Positions 19,027 to 30,583 are shown, counted from the first letter of the stretch. The stretch is DNA of 64,000 bases from Zoroaster sp. YZ-2022 (GCA_029582265.1 CM055816.1:35289049-35353048), one strand, 5' to 3'. The notes: a model not told the origin generated them from the letters alone. Program-made: numbers and translations.

Positions 19027-19275
19027 ATGTCTTCAATGCCTATAAATACGAAAACGATCGCCGATACGGTTTATCACAGCTCAGTTATGACTCTTTTAGT
19101 CGTTTTATACAGCATGCTCGGTGAAAAAATATTTAAAATGAAACCAGCCGATTTAGGAAAATTAGATATAAAAGACGGGTTAAAACTAACTGGGATGATT
19201 GGATTAAGCGATGTGACGCAAATGTGGTTAGTTAAACAAGGAATTTTACCAAACTCGCTCATGCCCGCCGAATAA
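19027..19275 (+). CDS. Small hydrophobic Polinton protein (82 aa)
   Basis: Two short hydrophobic segments (VMTLLVVLYSMLG and the region around KLTGMIGLS) flank KMKPADLGKLDIKDGLKL. The pattern ADLGKLD..KDGLKLT..WLVKQGI recurs in small proteins beside Polinton integrases, and the gene is kept open in both elements. It is preceded by a TATA-like TTATATTTAACGATTATAAAC. Membrane association is likely; function unknown. Confidence 0.65.
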   Translation: MSSMPINTKTIADTVYHSSVMTLLVVLYSMLGEKIFKMKPADLGKLDIKDGLKLTGMIGLSDVTQMWLVKQGILPNSLMPAE

Positions 19276-19308
19276 TGTTGAGAATAGAATAATATTTATA
19301 AATATTAA

Positions 19309-20307
19309 ATGGATGAACGAAAACTATCCAACGCTTATTATAGTCCGAGAGGATACTACAAAGGTCAAGATGCAATCAGCAAGCTGGCTAAAGAAACGAA
19401 AGTAAATGTAAGACTCGTTCGACAATGGATAAAAAAGCAAGCGTTGTGGCAAATTTATTTACCCTATCCTAAATATATTCCGAGACCAACTAGTAGTAAT
19501 AGCTCGCTCGAAAAACCAAACGAGGTTCATCAAGCGGATCTATTGTTTCTTCCTCATGATGTAATCGGTAGAATTACGTACAAGTACGCGCTAACGGTCG
19601 TGGATGAAGCAAGTAGATATAAAGCTGCAGTACCTTTAATCGATAAAACAGCCGCGCGAGTCAGCGATGCTTTTGAAAAAATTTACGCTCCGCGACAGCG
19701 CAAACGATCGCCGTTGGTTTGGCCTAAAATTATAAAAGTCGACCCCGGAAAAGAATTCATGAGCAGCGTTAATGCGTTGATGAGTGAGCATAATGTAAAA
19801 ATTCAGCGAGGAGAAGCTGGTAATCACAGAGCTCAGGGTATAGTTGAGAGATTTAATAAAACTTTAAGCGAAAGATTATTTTCGCATCAATACGGTCAAG
19901 AAATTGCGACCGATACGAGAAATAGAGAATGGGTTAAAAGATTACCGGCGGTCGTAAAAGCGTTAAACAACGAGACGACGCGACTGATTAACTTGAAACC
20001 CAAAGACGCGATTAAATTAGATAGCGTAGAGCAAAATCCAGCATCACCCATGCGAGTTGTAAATGAAAAAAGAATCCCCAATAATAGTTTAGTTCGGTAT
20101 TTATACGCGCCGGGTGAAGCTGAAAAAGATACGAGACGTAGAGCGACAGATCCTATATGGAGTATAAAAATTTATAGAATATCTAAAACGATGAAGGCTG
20201 CGAATCAACCCATATTGTATTATGTAGAAGGAGGCCCCGCACGTAGTTTTGTAAGAGAAGAAATACAAATTATTCCTAGAGATACAATGAATCCTCCGAT
20301 AGCTTAA
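19309..20307 (+). CDS. int: Retroviral-type DDE integrase
   Basis: 332 residues. An N-terminal helical part contains a helix-turn-helix-like stretch (AISKLAKETKVNVRLVRQWI). The RNase H-fold core follows with D77 in HQADLLFLP, D145 in KVDPGKEF and E180 in QGIVERFNKTL, matching the spacing of rve-family integrases. The C-terminus carries a basic SH3-like segment (GEAEKDTRRRATDPIW). It inserts the linear element into chromosomes and produces a short target duplication. The frame is intact here and in element 2. It ends in a 4-bp convergent overlap with PolB. Confidence 0.95.
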   Translation: MDERKLSNAYYSPRGYYKGQDAISKLAKETKVNVRLVRQWIKKQALWQIYLPYPKYIPRPTSSNSSLEKPNEVHQADLLFLPHDVIGRITYKYALTVVDEASRYKAAVPLIDKTAARVSDAFEKIYAPRQRKRSPLVWPKIIKVDPGKEFMSSVNALMSEHNVKIQRGEAGNHRAQGIVERFNKTLSERLFSHQYGQEIATDTRNREWVKRLPAVVKALNNETTRLINLKPKDAIKLDSVEQNPASPMRVVNEKRIPNNSLVRYLYAPGEAEKDTRRRATDPIWSIKIYRISKTMKAANQPILYYVEGGPARSFVREEIQIIPRDTMNPPIA

Positions 20308-23300
20308 ACGTTAATCATTCGTAATCGTTCGTTCAAAATCAACCATTCAATCATGTAATGAAAATAAGCTAGAGTGTCTATTCCGTTTTCTAAAATGTAT
20401 CTCTTTGTGTCTAGAGGAGATAGCGATATTTTATTTACTAGAGTTGAATATAGTCTATGGTTTACGTGCCTAATAAAATTCATGGGGTGATGCAGAGTAT
20501 TTTTAGACGATAAAACTTGTTTATATCCCCCGTGATTAATTTGTTGTTGTAAAACTTGTCTTTTAACTCCTTTAGCTTTTCTTATTTCAGCTTTGTCTGA
20601 AGTAAGTATCGAATACATTTTGGGTCTTAAACAAACAACTTCAGAGATTACAGTTTTCGCGCACTCGTCTTTCATTTTACCGATCACTTTTTTGTTTTTT
20701 TCAGAATGTAAAAAATGACTCGAGTCGTAATTACTAAAATCGTACAATCGTTTGTCTTTTTTCATATCTTTGTAAACATCTTTCGTTTTAAATCAACTCA
20801 CAATCGTCACCATATTTTTGCTTTAAATGATTGTAATAAAAATCGTACATGAAAACCTTAGATAAATCTAGTATACTCATTCCTACGTAAATCGGGCGGT
20901 TGAGTACGAGTTTTGTTTTGTGCATGTGAATAGCCACTAGATCGTTATCGAAAATCCTAGCCTCTGCAAAATTTGGTTTCGCGATGAGTGCACGAATTAA
21001 ATTGTCTTGTTTTGGATCGTTTAGCCGTTTTAAATTTACGTTGACGCGATATCGTACATTTTCCATCGTTTTTCCAAAAACCGAATTGTTCATGAGTTTG
21101 TACAAATCTTTTTCAAAATCACTCTTGGCATTTTTTCTGAGTAGAGTGTTTTTATCGATGTACGATTTCATCCAACACGATTCGTTAAATTCTAAAACTT
21201 TGTGAATTTTAGTCAGTTTCATGCCGAGTTGTAAATACAATAGTAAATTACGATAATGAAGCACGTAGTTTTTCTTGTTGGATAAATTTGGTACTAATTT
21301 AGCAACGTTTGGAGCGGGTTTATCTTTTAGTAAATTCTTTTGATAGTCGCTCATCCATTCTTTCGGAATAACCAACGACTCTGGCGCTAGTGGAAATGCG
21401 TTGTGAGAATCGTGTAAAATGGTTGGATATTCTAAATCAACCTCTAAAATGTATCCTTTATTGTTTTTAAACCCATCGCTCTTGAGTTTGTTAACTCGTT
21501 TTTCGCTCAACCATTTAAAATTACCGGTCGGTAAAGGTTGACTCATGGCGTAGCCGTATAAATTATTAGCGTCCAAGTACGTAATGTAACTCGATGGTTT
21601 CGATTTGTCGTAATCGTCTAAATATACATTATTTGCTTTAACGTATCGTTTACTCACCATGCACGTTCCTCCGCGCGTGCCTTTTTCAATAAACAAATGC
21701 ATGTCGATATCGGTAAACAAATCTAAAGTTGGTGCCGAATGTTTCAACAAAGCGTCCCAACTTAGCCCAGGACTCGTATAATAATTAGCAGGATCCAAAC
21801 CGTACTGTTTTAAACAAGTATTACGAAAGTTTTCAAATACGTCCGCCAACAAGCAAGTATCGGTACGCACGTACAAATCGTGATAATCACCCAAGTTTTT
21901 ACAATCGAAGGTATTATATACCTTCTTAGCATGCTCGTATTGAGAAGTCGTAATGTGACTATCGTTTAAACTGCTGTAAAAACATTTTTTTGAGGGAAGT
22001 TGCGTTTCTTTGAAACGCTCGAAAGAGTCCATGTACTCGTAAGGATAAATACCCTTGCTTATCAACAGATTAAATTTTTCAGAGGAGGGTTCGAGTTTAG
22101 TCGTAATCGGAAAAGAATCGTTTGATTTTACGAGTTTGTCCAACGAAGCTAGTAAAAATTGAGCGCTGTCTATAAATCGTAGTTGATTAATACTAAAAGA
22201 AATATACTTTTCGATATTGTTTGGAATACACGTTAGATTTCCCCCGACGAGACCGGCAGCCTGCATAATGAGATGAGAGTCGTAACCTCGCAAATTATGA
22301 AATACGACGGGAATAAACGTTTTGTTTGGTTTTAAACTTAGTCTTAAATTACAACAATTATGCGCAGCGCCTCGATACTTTCCGGTAATGTGGCAGTGAT
22401 CTCTAACTCGAGTAAACTTGTCGTCAGCGTCTTTTAAAAACTTCTTTTCGCATATCCAACAAGTGCTAGCGTTCTTGTAATCTTGCTCATTTTCTTTAGT
22501 CATGTTTAATTTTTTAGGATTTTTAAATATATTATTAATCTTTTCTTCTTTTTGTAATTCATTTAAAAAATGTTTAGACGCGTCTTCTCCCCTATACGTA
22601 ACGGGAGAGCTACTTTCCCCATTGCATTTTACAACGACGTACGAATAACCGCAAACGACGTGTTCTTGTAGTTTTTTAGTATTAGTTGTATTCACGTCTT
22701 GAATTGGTTTAATAACACTCTCAAAGTCGGCGTATATTACGAATGTAACTTTCATCTTTTTATGAAAGTTGATAAACTTTATTTTATCGTTTTTACCCTT
22801 TTCAGGCATTACGATAGTCGTTGGTCTATCGTTTATTCCCTTACACATTTTTACGTGGTTTTCGAGATACGCTCCCGTCGAAAAACCTTGTAAACATCTC
22901 AAACAAAAATGCTGACGATGTTCGTGTTTCGTTTGGTCGAAAAGTAATCTGTTTACATCTTTTATCCATACGTAGTGAGATCTAGTTCCTTCTTTTTCTT
23001 CTTTGTGAATTAATAATAAATTTATGCGATCCAGCTCTGCCGGTTGATCGCTAATTTGATAAACTAATATCGTTTTTTTCTCGCAACCAAAAACATTTAT
23101 CGCTACATTGTTTTGTTTCTCTACTCGTTTAATTTGGCTGATTGGAGTTGGCGCGTCAATGTTGTTAAAATTAAAACCATCATCTATTGGGTACTTGCTA
23201 ATTCTATCAGAATGATCAGTCGCGGGAAAACGATGCGCGCGCAAAGCCCACCGCAAACAATCGTCGTCTTTGTTTTTTACGTTAATGCATGCTTTTTTAT

Positions 23301-24060
23301 TTTTTATATAATAACATAGCTCGATATAACTACCACCTTTCAGAGGTTGATACTTTCCGATGATTAGATTCATTTCTTCGATACGATCTACTATCCATCC
23401 ACTACCCTCGTGAGTGTATTTTTCTAAAACTTCTTGAATTCGCGAAAGTGTCGTATCGAGTTCATTTTCGATATTGTTTAAATTAAATAAAACAACTTGC
23501 AGTTTATTATGAAAACACGATGTGGCAAAATCGTCCGTGCTGGCAAAGTTTTCTTTACGTAACTTAATTCGTATAAATATCATAAACTTGAACGCTTTAA
23601 AATCTTTCAAGTCTTTAGTCAACTCGACGATAATCTTTGGTTTTACAGCTCTCCAAAAAACATTTAAATCTTTTTCTTTGCTGTGATTCAACGGAACAAT
23701 CATTAAATGTTTGCGTAAATTACGGCCACCGTCGATCGGTGGGTTAAATCTCAACTTGGTTTCTCTATTGTGAAACCTTTTAATAGCGTTAAGGTAGTCT
23801 TTTTTAATCAACCGCGATCTCGCTCCCGAGCCGTGTAACGGCGTTGTAATATTTTCGAGAGCTATGCGCCTTTTTAATTGAGCTAAATTTAATTCATACA
23901 ATGGTATTTGTTTATGATTTTTTTTATATAATTTTACAGCTTTGTAATAAGAACGTTTTTTAAATCTACTCGTACCGTTTAAAATTATATGAATTTGTTT
24001 CTCTCGTGCAAACTTTTTCAATTCATCCAATGTCCATTTCGATAAATATTTATTAGACAT
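20304..24060 (-). pseudogene. polB: Protein-primed family B DNA polymerase, motif C deleted
   Basis: The ORF from the ATG at 24060 is open for 1090 codons. It shows a SAP-like start (1-30), the C264-D-D-D-C-L-R-W-A-L region, a C2HC finger (C386, C389, H402, C406), Exo I (D445, E447), a zinc/HNH-like insert (C534, C537, HCH 555-557), Exo II around 587-597, palm motif A (D830, LYG) and motif B (K988..NNSVFG). It stops where motif C should begin. A 32-bp deletion near 20790, relative to element 2, removes YTDTDS. The C-terminal 153 residues resume in another frame (20304-20765). This copy cannot make an active polymerase. Confidence 0.95.
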
Positions 24061-24108
24061 CTTTAATATTAAACAATATAATATAGATTCATTATGTCAC
24101 TTTTTAAA
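24061..24108 (-). promoter_or_regulatory. Leader/promoter of PolB, element 1
   Basis: Inverted copy of the leader at 9591-9638 (GTGACATAATGAATCTATAT then TATTGTTTAATATTAAAG), ending at the PolB ATG. It lies inside the TIR, so PolB and the zinc-ribbon gene share a promoter sequence. Confidence 0.6.
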
Positions 24109-24169
24109 CTACGTTAAATCTAGCAGAGTATCATATAGGTGTTCTATAAACACTTTTATTTGTTTATAT

Positions 24170-24679
24170 TTATGAAAATTTATAGAGGTGATTCTGGGAT
24201 AGTCCAGTGATATCAACGTGATCGCTAGATCCATCAACGCGCTTATTAGTTGGAAACGATGAGCGCGTAAAGCCCATCGCATCTCGTCGTTGATGCAAGT
24301 TTTTTTTATAAGAACCACTTCTCAGAGGTTGAGGAATATCGATGTTTAGATGCATTTCTTCGATACGATCTACTATCCATCCAAAACTGTGAAACCTTTT
24401 AATAGCGTTAATGTAGTCTTTTCTAATCAACCGCGAGTTCGCTCCCGAGCCGTGTAACGGTAGCTCAACATTTTCAACCACTATGCGCCTTTTCAATTGT
24501 GCTAAATTTAATTCATACAATGGTGGTTGTTTATGATTTTTTTTATATAATTTTACAGCTTTGTAATAAGAACGTTTTTTAAATCTACTCGTACCGTTTA
24601 AAATTATACGAATTTGTTTCTCTCGTGTAAATTTTTTCAATTCAACCAATGTCCATTTCGATAAATATTTATTAGACAT
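24170..24679 (-). pseudogene. TIR-resident truncated-PolB ORF, right copy (frameshifted)
   Basis: Mirror of 9021-9590. An eight-A run at 24301-24308, against seven A on the left, shifts the frame after GSYKK. The product ends after 169 codons instead of 189 and loses the WALRAH stretch. The remaining homologous DNA runs to 24109. A homopolymer sequencing error is possible. Confidence 0.7.
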
Positions 24680-24725
24680 CTTTACTATTAAACAATATAA
24701 TATAGATTCATTATGTCACTTTTTA
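24680..24725 (-). promoter_or_regulatory. Leader/promoter of the right TIR ORF, element 1
   Basis: Inverted copy of the leader at 8974-9020, ending at the ATG of the right TIR ORF. Promoter function is inferred from repetition and the TATA-like stretch. Confidence 0.55.
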
Positions 24726-25293
24726 AAGTATCTTTTATCTCGCGATATTTTTAAAAAAGGATCGCAGTAGTATGTCAGATGCCGCATGCCGATTGCCTTT
24801 TAAGAAATATCAGTTTGCTTATCAATTTCACTTTTTATTACAATACGATTGTAGCGCTTATAAACAAAAGAGCTCTTTTGTGAGATTAAAATGTACTCAT
24901 TCGCTTTAGCGTATTAAAAGTAAGAATAATTATTCTTACTTTTACTAATATTTTTTTTTTTAGAAATTCATTTCAAAAATATCATTTTATAAGAGGCCGG
25001 TTGGCTCTTATAAAATATCATTTTATAAGAGGCCGGTTGGCTCTTATAAAATATCATTTTATAAGAGGCCGGTTGGCTCTTATAAAATATCATTTTATAA
25101 GAGGCCGGTTGGCTCTTATAAAAAATCAGTTTTCTTATCAAATACGATTGTAGCGCTTATAAACAAAAGAGCTCTTTTGTGAGATTAAAATGTACTCATT
25201 CGCTTTAGCGTATTTTAAGTAAGAATAATTATTCAGAGCCAAAAATATCATTTTATAAGAGGCTGGTCGGCATGCGGCATCTGACATACTACT

Positions 25294-25298
25294 AACCA
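25294..25298. repeat. Target-site duplication, right of element 1
   Basis: AACCA, matching 8442-8446. A 6-bp duplication would need one mismatch (AAACCA against TAACCA). Confidence 0.7.
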
Positions 25299-25403
25299 TG
25301 AGCGGAGTATTTATGTGAAGCGTATTAATCTACAAAAATAATTAAATTCCTCCCAATGTGGTTCCTTAAATTATACTAGTACCCTAAAATACGAGATACT
25401 CTC

Positions 25404-25447
<44 letters not shown>

Positions 25448-26786
25448 AAAATGATTATTGTATGCCACCGGTAACTCTGGCTTCAATCGTCCGCGTGTCT
25501 CTATGGGGTCATCTGCCCTTCACTGTGCACCGGATTGCTATAGTCCCTGCCGTCATCCATATAAGTGGAGATTCGGTCTCATGGGATGTCATCGGACAAG
25601 GTACCAGCTTCGTCACCGGGGTAAACGGCCATCTACAATATGATAATTAACCAAGAAATCGTCCAAATATCTTTCCAATAATACTTCGTATTTACAAAGA
25701 ACATCAACTAAACATCATTTCAAAAGTCTTAGATCTGTACTCATTTTGTACAATCATCATCTTAAATAAAGTTTATGAAAAAGTATTACAAAGGGAAAAC
25801 TTCGTTTTCTCAAGAAACTCATTTAGCGCAATTATTTAATTCAAGCTATTTAAATGATCAATCAAAACATACTGGTTTTAAACTTACGGTATAATTACAG
25901 CGATGTTGGTTCCAGGCTGTTGCGGAGTGGAATCTGGTCAGTGGAGTGGGCTTATAATACTATTTGCCTCTGCCACGGGCTTGAACTGTGGGTTAGCCGG
26001 CCCTTAAAACCTGCGGTGGCTGCACCCACTCGCCTGGTGGTTACGGGATCGACCTAATCTATCTCTCCTCAACTTTTCCACTCCTGACTAATCACGTCTT
26101 GACTCGATCATCTTCATATCAGTTCTCCCTCTCTCTTACTATCTTACTTCCCTCAAAATCTATCTCATGGGCTTTCACCTGGATCTCGCAAACAGCCAAA
26201 ATTCACAAAAGTTTACTAAAGTGACTATTTACCATAACAAGTGACCCTATTATACCATGACCAAATTTATTTATTGACCCGTGAATTTAAGAGTTTAACT
26301 TAGTGTTACTACTATATAACACCATTGGACTGGACAAAGATGGACACGACAAACGAACAGACGTAACAGACTCGTAACACATTCCTTTGTGTACACGTGA
26401 ATATACTTAAATTGCGATCGATTGGTTAAAAGAAAATCGATGCGCTATCGATTCGCGAATAGCAGATAACGAAAAGTTAAAACTACCTATAGAACTATAT
26501 ACAAATGGGAATACTTTGACACACTCTTTTCCTTTTTATTTTGGTTTCGATGGATCACTGTTGGATTTTTCGTCAAAATAACGGAATGAGGGGATGAAAT
26601 CAAATTGAAGAGGCTTGTATGTTGTTTGTGTATCTTAATGTGCTTTTCGCGTTGAACACAAACTCTCTTTTGGGAACTTATGGACCAAAATGGCATGGTG
26701 AACCGTCATGGTGAACCGTGTACGGTGCACCCTACAATAAAGTCATGCATCGTCCAAGGGTATCGAACTAGGGATGCTTGCAGGTT
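25299..26786. other. Interspersed non-coding DNA
   Basis: No credible gene. It contains an (AT)n run at 25408-25445. The GC-richer stretches at about 25458-25640 and 25905-26060 look like old interspersed repeats but match no family I recognise. Confidence 0.5.
25408..25445. repeat. (AT)n microsatellite
   Basis: Uninterrupted AT dinucleotide run. Confidence 0.95.
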
Positions 26787-26855
26787 GCCACGGTGGTATA
26801 GTGGTTAAGACATCTGACCTGAAATGCGGAGATCGTATGTTCGAATCCCACCTAA
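26787..26855 (+). repeat. tRNA-derived SINE head
   Basis: It contains A-box-like GGTGGTATAGTGGTTAAG and B-box TGTTCGAATCCCACC, as in the tandem units at 7260-8190, but on the plus strand. The following sequence (GTCCGCAGCACCT) matches spacer sequence of those units. It is a single dispersed copy, not a convincing functional tRNA gene because a clean acceptor stem is absent. Confidence 0.7.
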
Positions 26856-26974
26856 GTAGAATGTGTCTGTAATTTTGTCCGCAGCACCTACAATAATTTT
26901 TTTTAACCAATAAATGTTCAGTAAGACTAATTGCGGTGACACCATGTGGAATCTCAATTGAGTAGTAATTAGTT

Positions 26975-27050
26975 CTGAAAAGAACTGGGGGTACAACTCG
27001 ACGTTTCGATCAGTATGCTCTGATCGTCCTCAGGAGAACAATAAATGTTC
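26975..27050. repeat. Short repeat with CGATCAG..CTGATCG inverted core
   Basis: The segment AACTCGACGTTTCGATCAGT..CTGATCGTCCTCAGGAG has 7-bp inverted arms. It resembles ends of dispersed repeats seen in many invertebrates, possibly Penelope-like. Family not proven. Confidence 0.35.
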
Positions 27051-27244
27051 TTTAATTCAACTTTTGGACGCCAAACGATCAGCCTTCTTGAAGATTTATA
27101 TTCAAGACGAATTCTCAGCAAATGCAGCTGGAAATTCCGTCAACTGTACGCAAGGGGTTAAATAGGACGAATTTAAGTTACTCTGTCCACTGTCTTTCTC
27201 CTATTCGGCCAAGATGGAAGGTGCTGGTGTTCAGGACGACCGTT

Positions 27245-28738
27245 CCCTTACACCCCGTCAAATAAGACAAGTCTACTTAATCACGTACAGTAAAGCCAAA
27301 TGAGGCCCTAATTTCATCTCGAGAGGAGTTTGCAGACGTGGTACTGCATGCCTTCCAATCTTCGGGGAATGCCGCAGAAGTGCTCCAGTGCGGGTATGTG
27401 CACAAGAGACACATTTGGATGGAGCTTTACACTACCACATGACGGTGAAACTTCACCAGCGTCGGCGATGGCTGCAGGTCCGGAATTTTTTGAAACAAGA
27501 GAACGGTATCCGGGTTCACTTTTCCTCCAATCACTGTAACTACTACAGTGCATGGAAATATGTGATGAAAGAAGACGTGGCATTTGTTCAATCCGAAGGC
27601 CATCCAGACTTGGCGAACGCTTTGCCCCCCTGAACCGCTCAGGCCTCCCAGGCAAAAGCCGCGTCTGAAGAACCCGAGGATGGTCACGCCCGCTTGAAAA
27701 GGCAGAGGACAAGCAGACTGACGGCATATGAAGTGTCCCAAATTGCAGTTTCCAGAGGCATCAAGAGTCGTCTGGAACTGTTGGCCCTCGCACATCAACA
27801 AAAAACGGAGGGGAAAACGGACTTGGCAGAGTTCATCATCAACAGGGGACACAAGGTTGTGGAGTGTGCTATACAGGTATATTGTTTTTTTGTTATTTTA
27901 TGTTTTTCTCTCATCCCTTCATCCAACTTCATCCCTTCATCCAACCATCCATCAATCCATCCATTCATTCATCCCTCCCTTTCTTTCTTTCTTTTATTTA
28001 TTCACCCCATAACGGCACTTTTTATATTATCTTATTTTTCAGGACGGCTGGGAGATGGAAACGGCCCAGGAGACTTTGCAACGTTCCCAGATGAGTAGGC
28101 TTGATCTGTTGCGTCAAGCGTCGCTAAACGATTGCACTTGTGGGGGTGATTGGATGACATGCGCCGAGGAGATCCTTATAAACAACAGGGTGGAAAAGGC
28201 CGTTTTCGCGGAATCCTGCATGGAACTTCTTGACAAAGGCCGTGGGAAGTACCGCAATGTCATGATCATTGGCCCAGCCAAGTGCGGGAAGACGTTCCTC
28301 CTGAACCCACTGAACTCCATCTACAGAACATTTACAAACCCAGCAAGTTCAACCTTCGCCTGGGTCGGCGCAGAAAATGCCGAAGTTATTTTTTTGAATG
28401 ACTTTCGCTGGACACCCTCAGTTCTTCCTTGGCATGACTTGCTACTGCTATTAGAGGACCAGGTCATCCATCTACCGGCGCCCAAGTCTCACTTTGCCCG
28501 CGATCCAGTGTTCGAGTCGGACGCTCCAGTGTTTGCAACAGGAAAACATCAACTTGTGTATGTCCGTGGGGGTGCTGTCGATGAACGCGAAACAGAGATG
28601 ATGGCAGCAAGATGGCGGCTATTACATTTTTTCACCAAATTCCTGAACATGAACAGAGAGATATTTCTTCATGTGCGCATTGTTTTGCCTCTCTCGTCCT
28701 GGGCAGCGACAACTGATCACTTGAATTTAATTCAATAA
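27245..28738 (+). pseudogene. Decayed HUH-endonuclease/SF3-helicase (Rep/NS1-like) gene with one intron
   Basis: A decayed replication-initiator gene. The endonuclease half has a motif I-like VYLITYSKA (near 27270), an HYH metal site (near 27433) and a YVMK tyrosine motif (near 27560), as in HUH Rep proteins. After a phase-0 intron (27877-28042, GT..AG) the helicase half shows Walker A GPAKCGKT (near 28271), Walker B VIFLND (near 28385) and motif C with FATGK (near 28530), then ETEMM..RW. It is broken by a stop near 27300, a frameshift before 27388 and an in-frame TGA at 27631. It resembles Rep/NS1-like genes scattered in invertebrate genomes, as an endogenous viral or transposon relic. Confidence 0.75.
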
Positions 28739-29453
28739 AGTCACATAATTCAAAGACAGATTTTGCTTTTCTTGTGTTATATATTTTATTGGTGTTATCA
28801 TCAGAATAATAAACATACAAATATATACCCGTACGAAATTTAATGAAATATGAGAAAGAAACAATTTTTCCCCCTTCCAGTTGATTTTATTTCAGGGACC
28901 ATATTTGTATGTATATTTGTTATCGATAAATAATGTTGAACCCGGTACGAAAATGGTTAGAAATATAATACAGGTTAAGTATTCTTAACGATGTCTTATT
29001 CGTCACTATGTTTTAAAAAAAATTGTTTTTAATAAAATAAATTAAAAAAAAAAAAAAAAAAAATGTGCGCTCGCCCATGTTTTTTGTGCACAAACGTTTG
29101 CTTATTCGTGACTATGAAAAAAAAAAAAAAATGACAAAAAATCGCCTCCCGTGTGTTATTACACAAACCTACTTATCTGTGATTGTATTATCAGTAATGT
29201 TCGACTTTACATACCGTTTTTAATAATCCAATCAAATTCATTTCATGACGTTAAGATGTTATTAGTCCAAATTCATTGATAATTCATTGAAATTAGATAC
29301 AAAAAGAACCATAAAACTGTGAAAACCTCCTTTTCCCAAAAAATGCAAATTCGTCACTACTAGAAAAACGATTGAGAATGATAACTGTGTCTTTGCAAGT
29401 AATATAATTGTAAACGATTTGAAAGAAAGAATTTATGTATTTGCTCACTACCC
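28739..29453. other. AT-rich non-coding DNA
   Basis: Poly-A tracts near 29043-29062 and 29115-29131 and several TCGTCACTA/TCGTGACTA-type short repeats. The latter may be remains of the Tc1-type element's flank. No gene is seen. Confidence 0.5.
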
Positions 29454-30540
29454 TCAATACTTCAGTCTTTTCCCACCGTTATTTAGCAACGCGGATATTC
29501 TCGAGTCCATAGAAGATATTGTCCTATCTATGGTTTCCAAGGAAATCGAACGTATGGTTGCAATTACTCGAGCTTGAAATTTTTTGTAATTCTCACAGGT
29601 TATGTTATGTGCGATTGCATCCTTCCTCAGTTTATCTCCAACAAGTTTGAAAATGTTTTCAATGGGATTCAAGTCTGGGCTCCTCGGAGGAATGGGTATC
29701 AGTTCTGCATTCACTTTTGCCATCGCGTCCCGGGCAGCCTTGCAGTTTTGACTGGGGTCCCCGTCTTGTATAAACTGTCGACTTCCTTGTTTGTCTGCTC
29801 GTGAAAACATAGCCTCAAACTTTTGGGTCACAAACTCGGCAAAAAAGGTTCCATTCATCGTTTCATATGGTTCGCATATTATCACGCCTTCTCCGTGCGT
29901 TATTGCCACCATCAGCTTCAAAACACGTCCCCAGTTCCAACTTTGCTCCCTTTGCTGTACAATGCTGGTCGAGCCCTTCACTACGCCTTCGCCATACCCG
30001 CGCACCAGGCGCTCGGGCTTGATCCATTGGATTAGTTTCAGGGCAAAAGAGGTGGCATCTAAGTAGAATGCGATGCGATTTGTCCATATATTTCGTGGGT
30101 ATTCACGGCGCATTTTCTTGGCGAACTTCTCTCTTCTGCATGTCCAAATTCGTCACAAGTCCCTTCTTACGAGCTTGCCTGTATTTGAATCCCATGCGGT
30201 TCATGGCGCGTCTGATGGTCCTGTCTGAGACATGCGTCAGTCCACATACAGCCTTTAGTCTTGCAGAGTAAATGGCCCTCAGTTTTTCTAAGTTTCTGCA
30301 AATTTCTCACCAAAAGGCGCTCCTGACGACTGGACAAAATTCTTTTGCGGCCACCTCTGCTACGGCCAGAACGGTCAGCATGCCCGTCGCTTGAACAGAT
30401 GCGTTGAACCGAACTACGGGATACTTTGGACGTTACTGCTATTTCTCTCTCGGTGATTTGCCGATACTCCGCAAAGACGAATATATGCCCGATTTTCGGT
30501 GGAAATAAAACCATGAAATACCATGCTGAAAAATGCATCA
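29454..30540 (-). pseudogene. Tc1-type (DD34E) transposase, frameshifted
   Basis: The C-terminal part (29454-30113) has the DDE core: D in AFYLDATS, D in FIQDGDPSQN and E in PDLNPIENIF, with 34 residues between the last two, as in Tc1 elements. The N-terminal part (to about 30538) shows helix-turn-helix sequence (ITEREIAVTSKVSRSSVQRI) and a GRKR linker. At least one frameshift near 30290 separates them. It would cut and paste the element at TA sites. I could not define its terminal inverted repeats, so only the coding remnant is annotated. Confidence 0.85.
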
Positions 30541-30583
30541 GTTGCTTGCCCGTACCACCAAAATAATAATTTGATGTACTTCA

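Larger units (their letters stand above)
8447..25293. mobile_element. Polinton/Maverick element 1, complete (16.8 kb)
   Basis: The element is bounded by inverted AGTAGTATGTCAGATG termini (AG..CT ends are usual for Polintons) and a 5-bp direct repeat, AACCA. It encodes the family hallmarks: PolB, a retroviral-type integrase, a packaging ATPase, MCP and a probable penton protein. Damage visible here: frameshifts in the 440-aa-type gene, the 441-aa-type gene and MCP, and a deletion in PolB. The integrase and ATPase are open. No maturation protease gene is recognised. Confidence 0.97.
24057..25293. repeat. Right TIR of element 1
   Basis: Inverted partner of 8447-9642, slightly longer mainly because of an extra 36-bp unit (four copies around 25000-25130). 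The terminal block 24766-25293 starts with AGTAGTATGTCAGATG at its inner edge and ends with the inverse at 25293. Small indels separate the two TIRs, including one A in the TIR ORF, which indicates some age. Confidence 0.93.

Noticed and set aside
19309..20307. Integrase as a sign of an LTR retrotransposon or retrovirus
   Set aside because: There are no LTRs, gag or retroviral RT nearby. PolB, MCP and ATPase within the same TIRs define a Polinton.
27314..27852. Minus-strand ORFs of 137 and 141 codons
   Set aside because: Antisense to the Rep-like gene, whose plus-strand motifs are clear.
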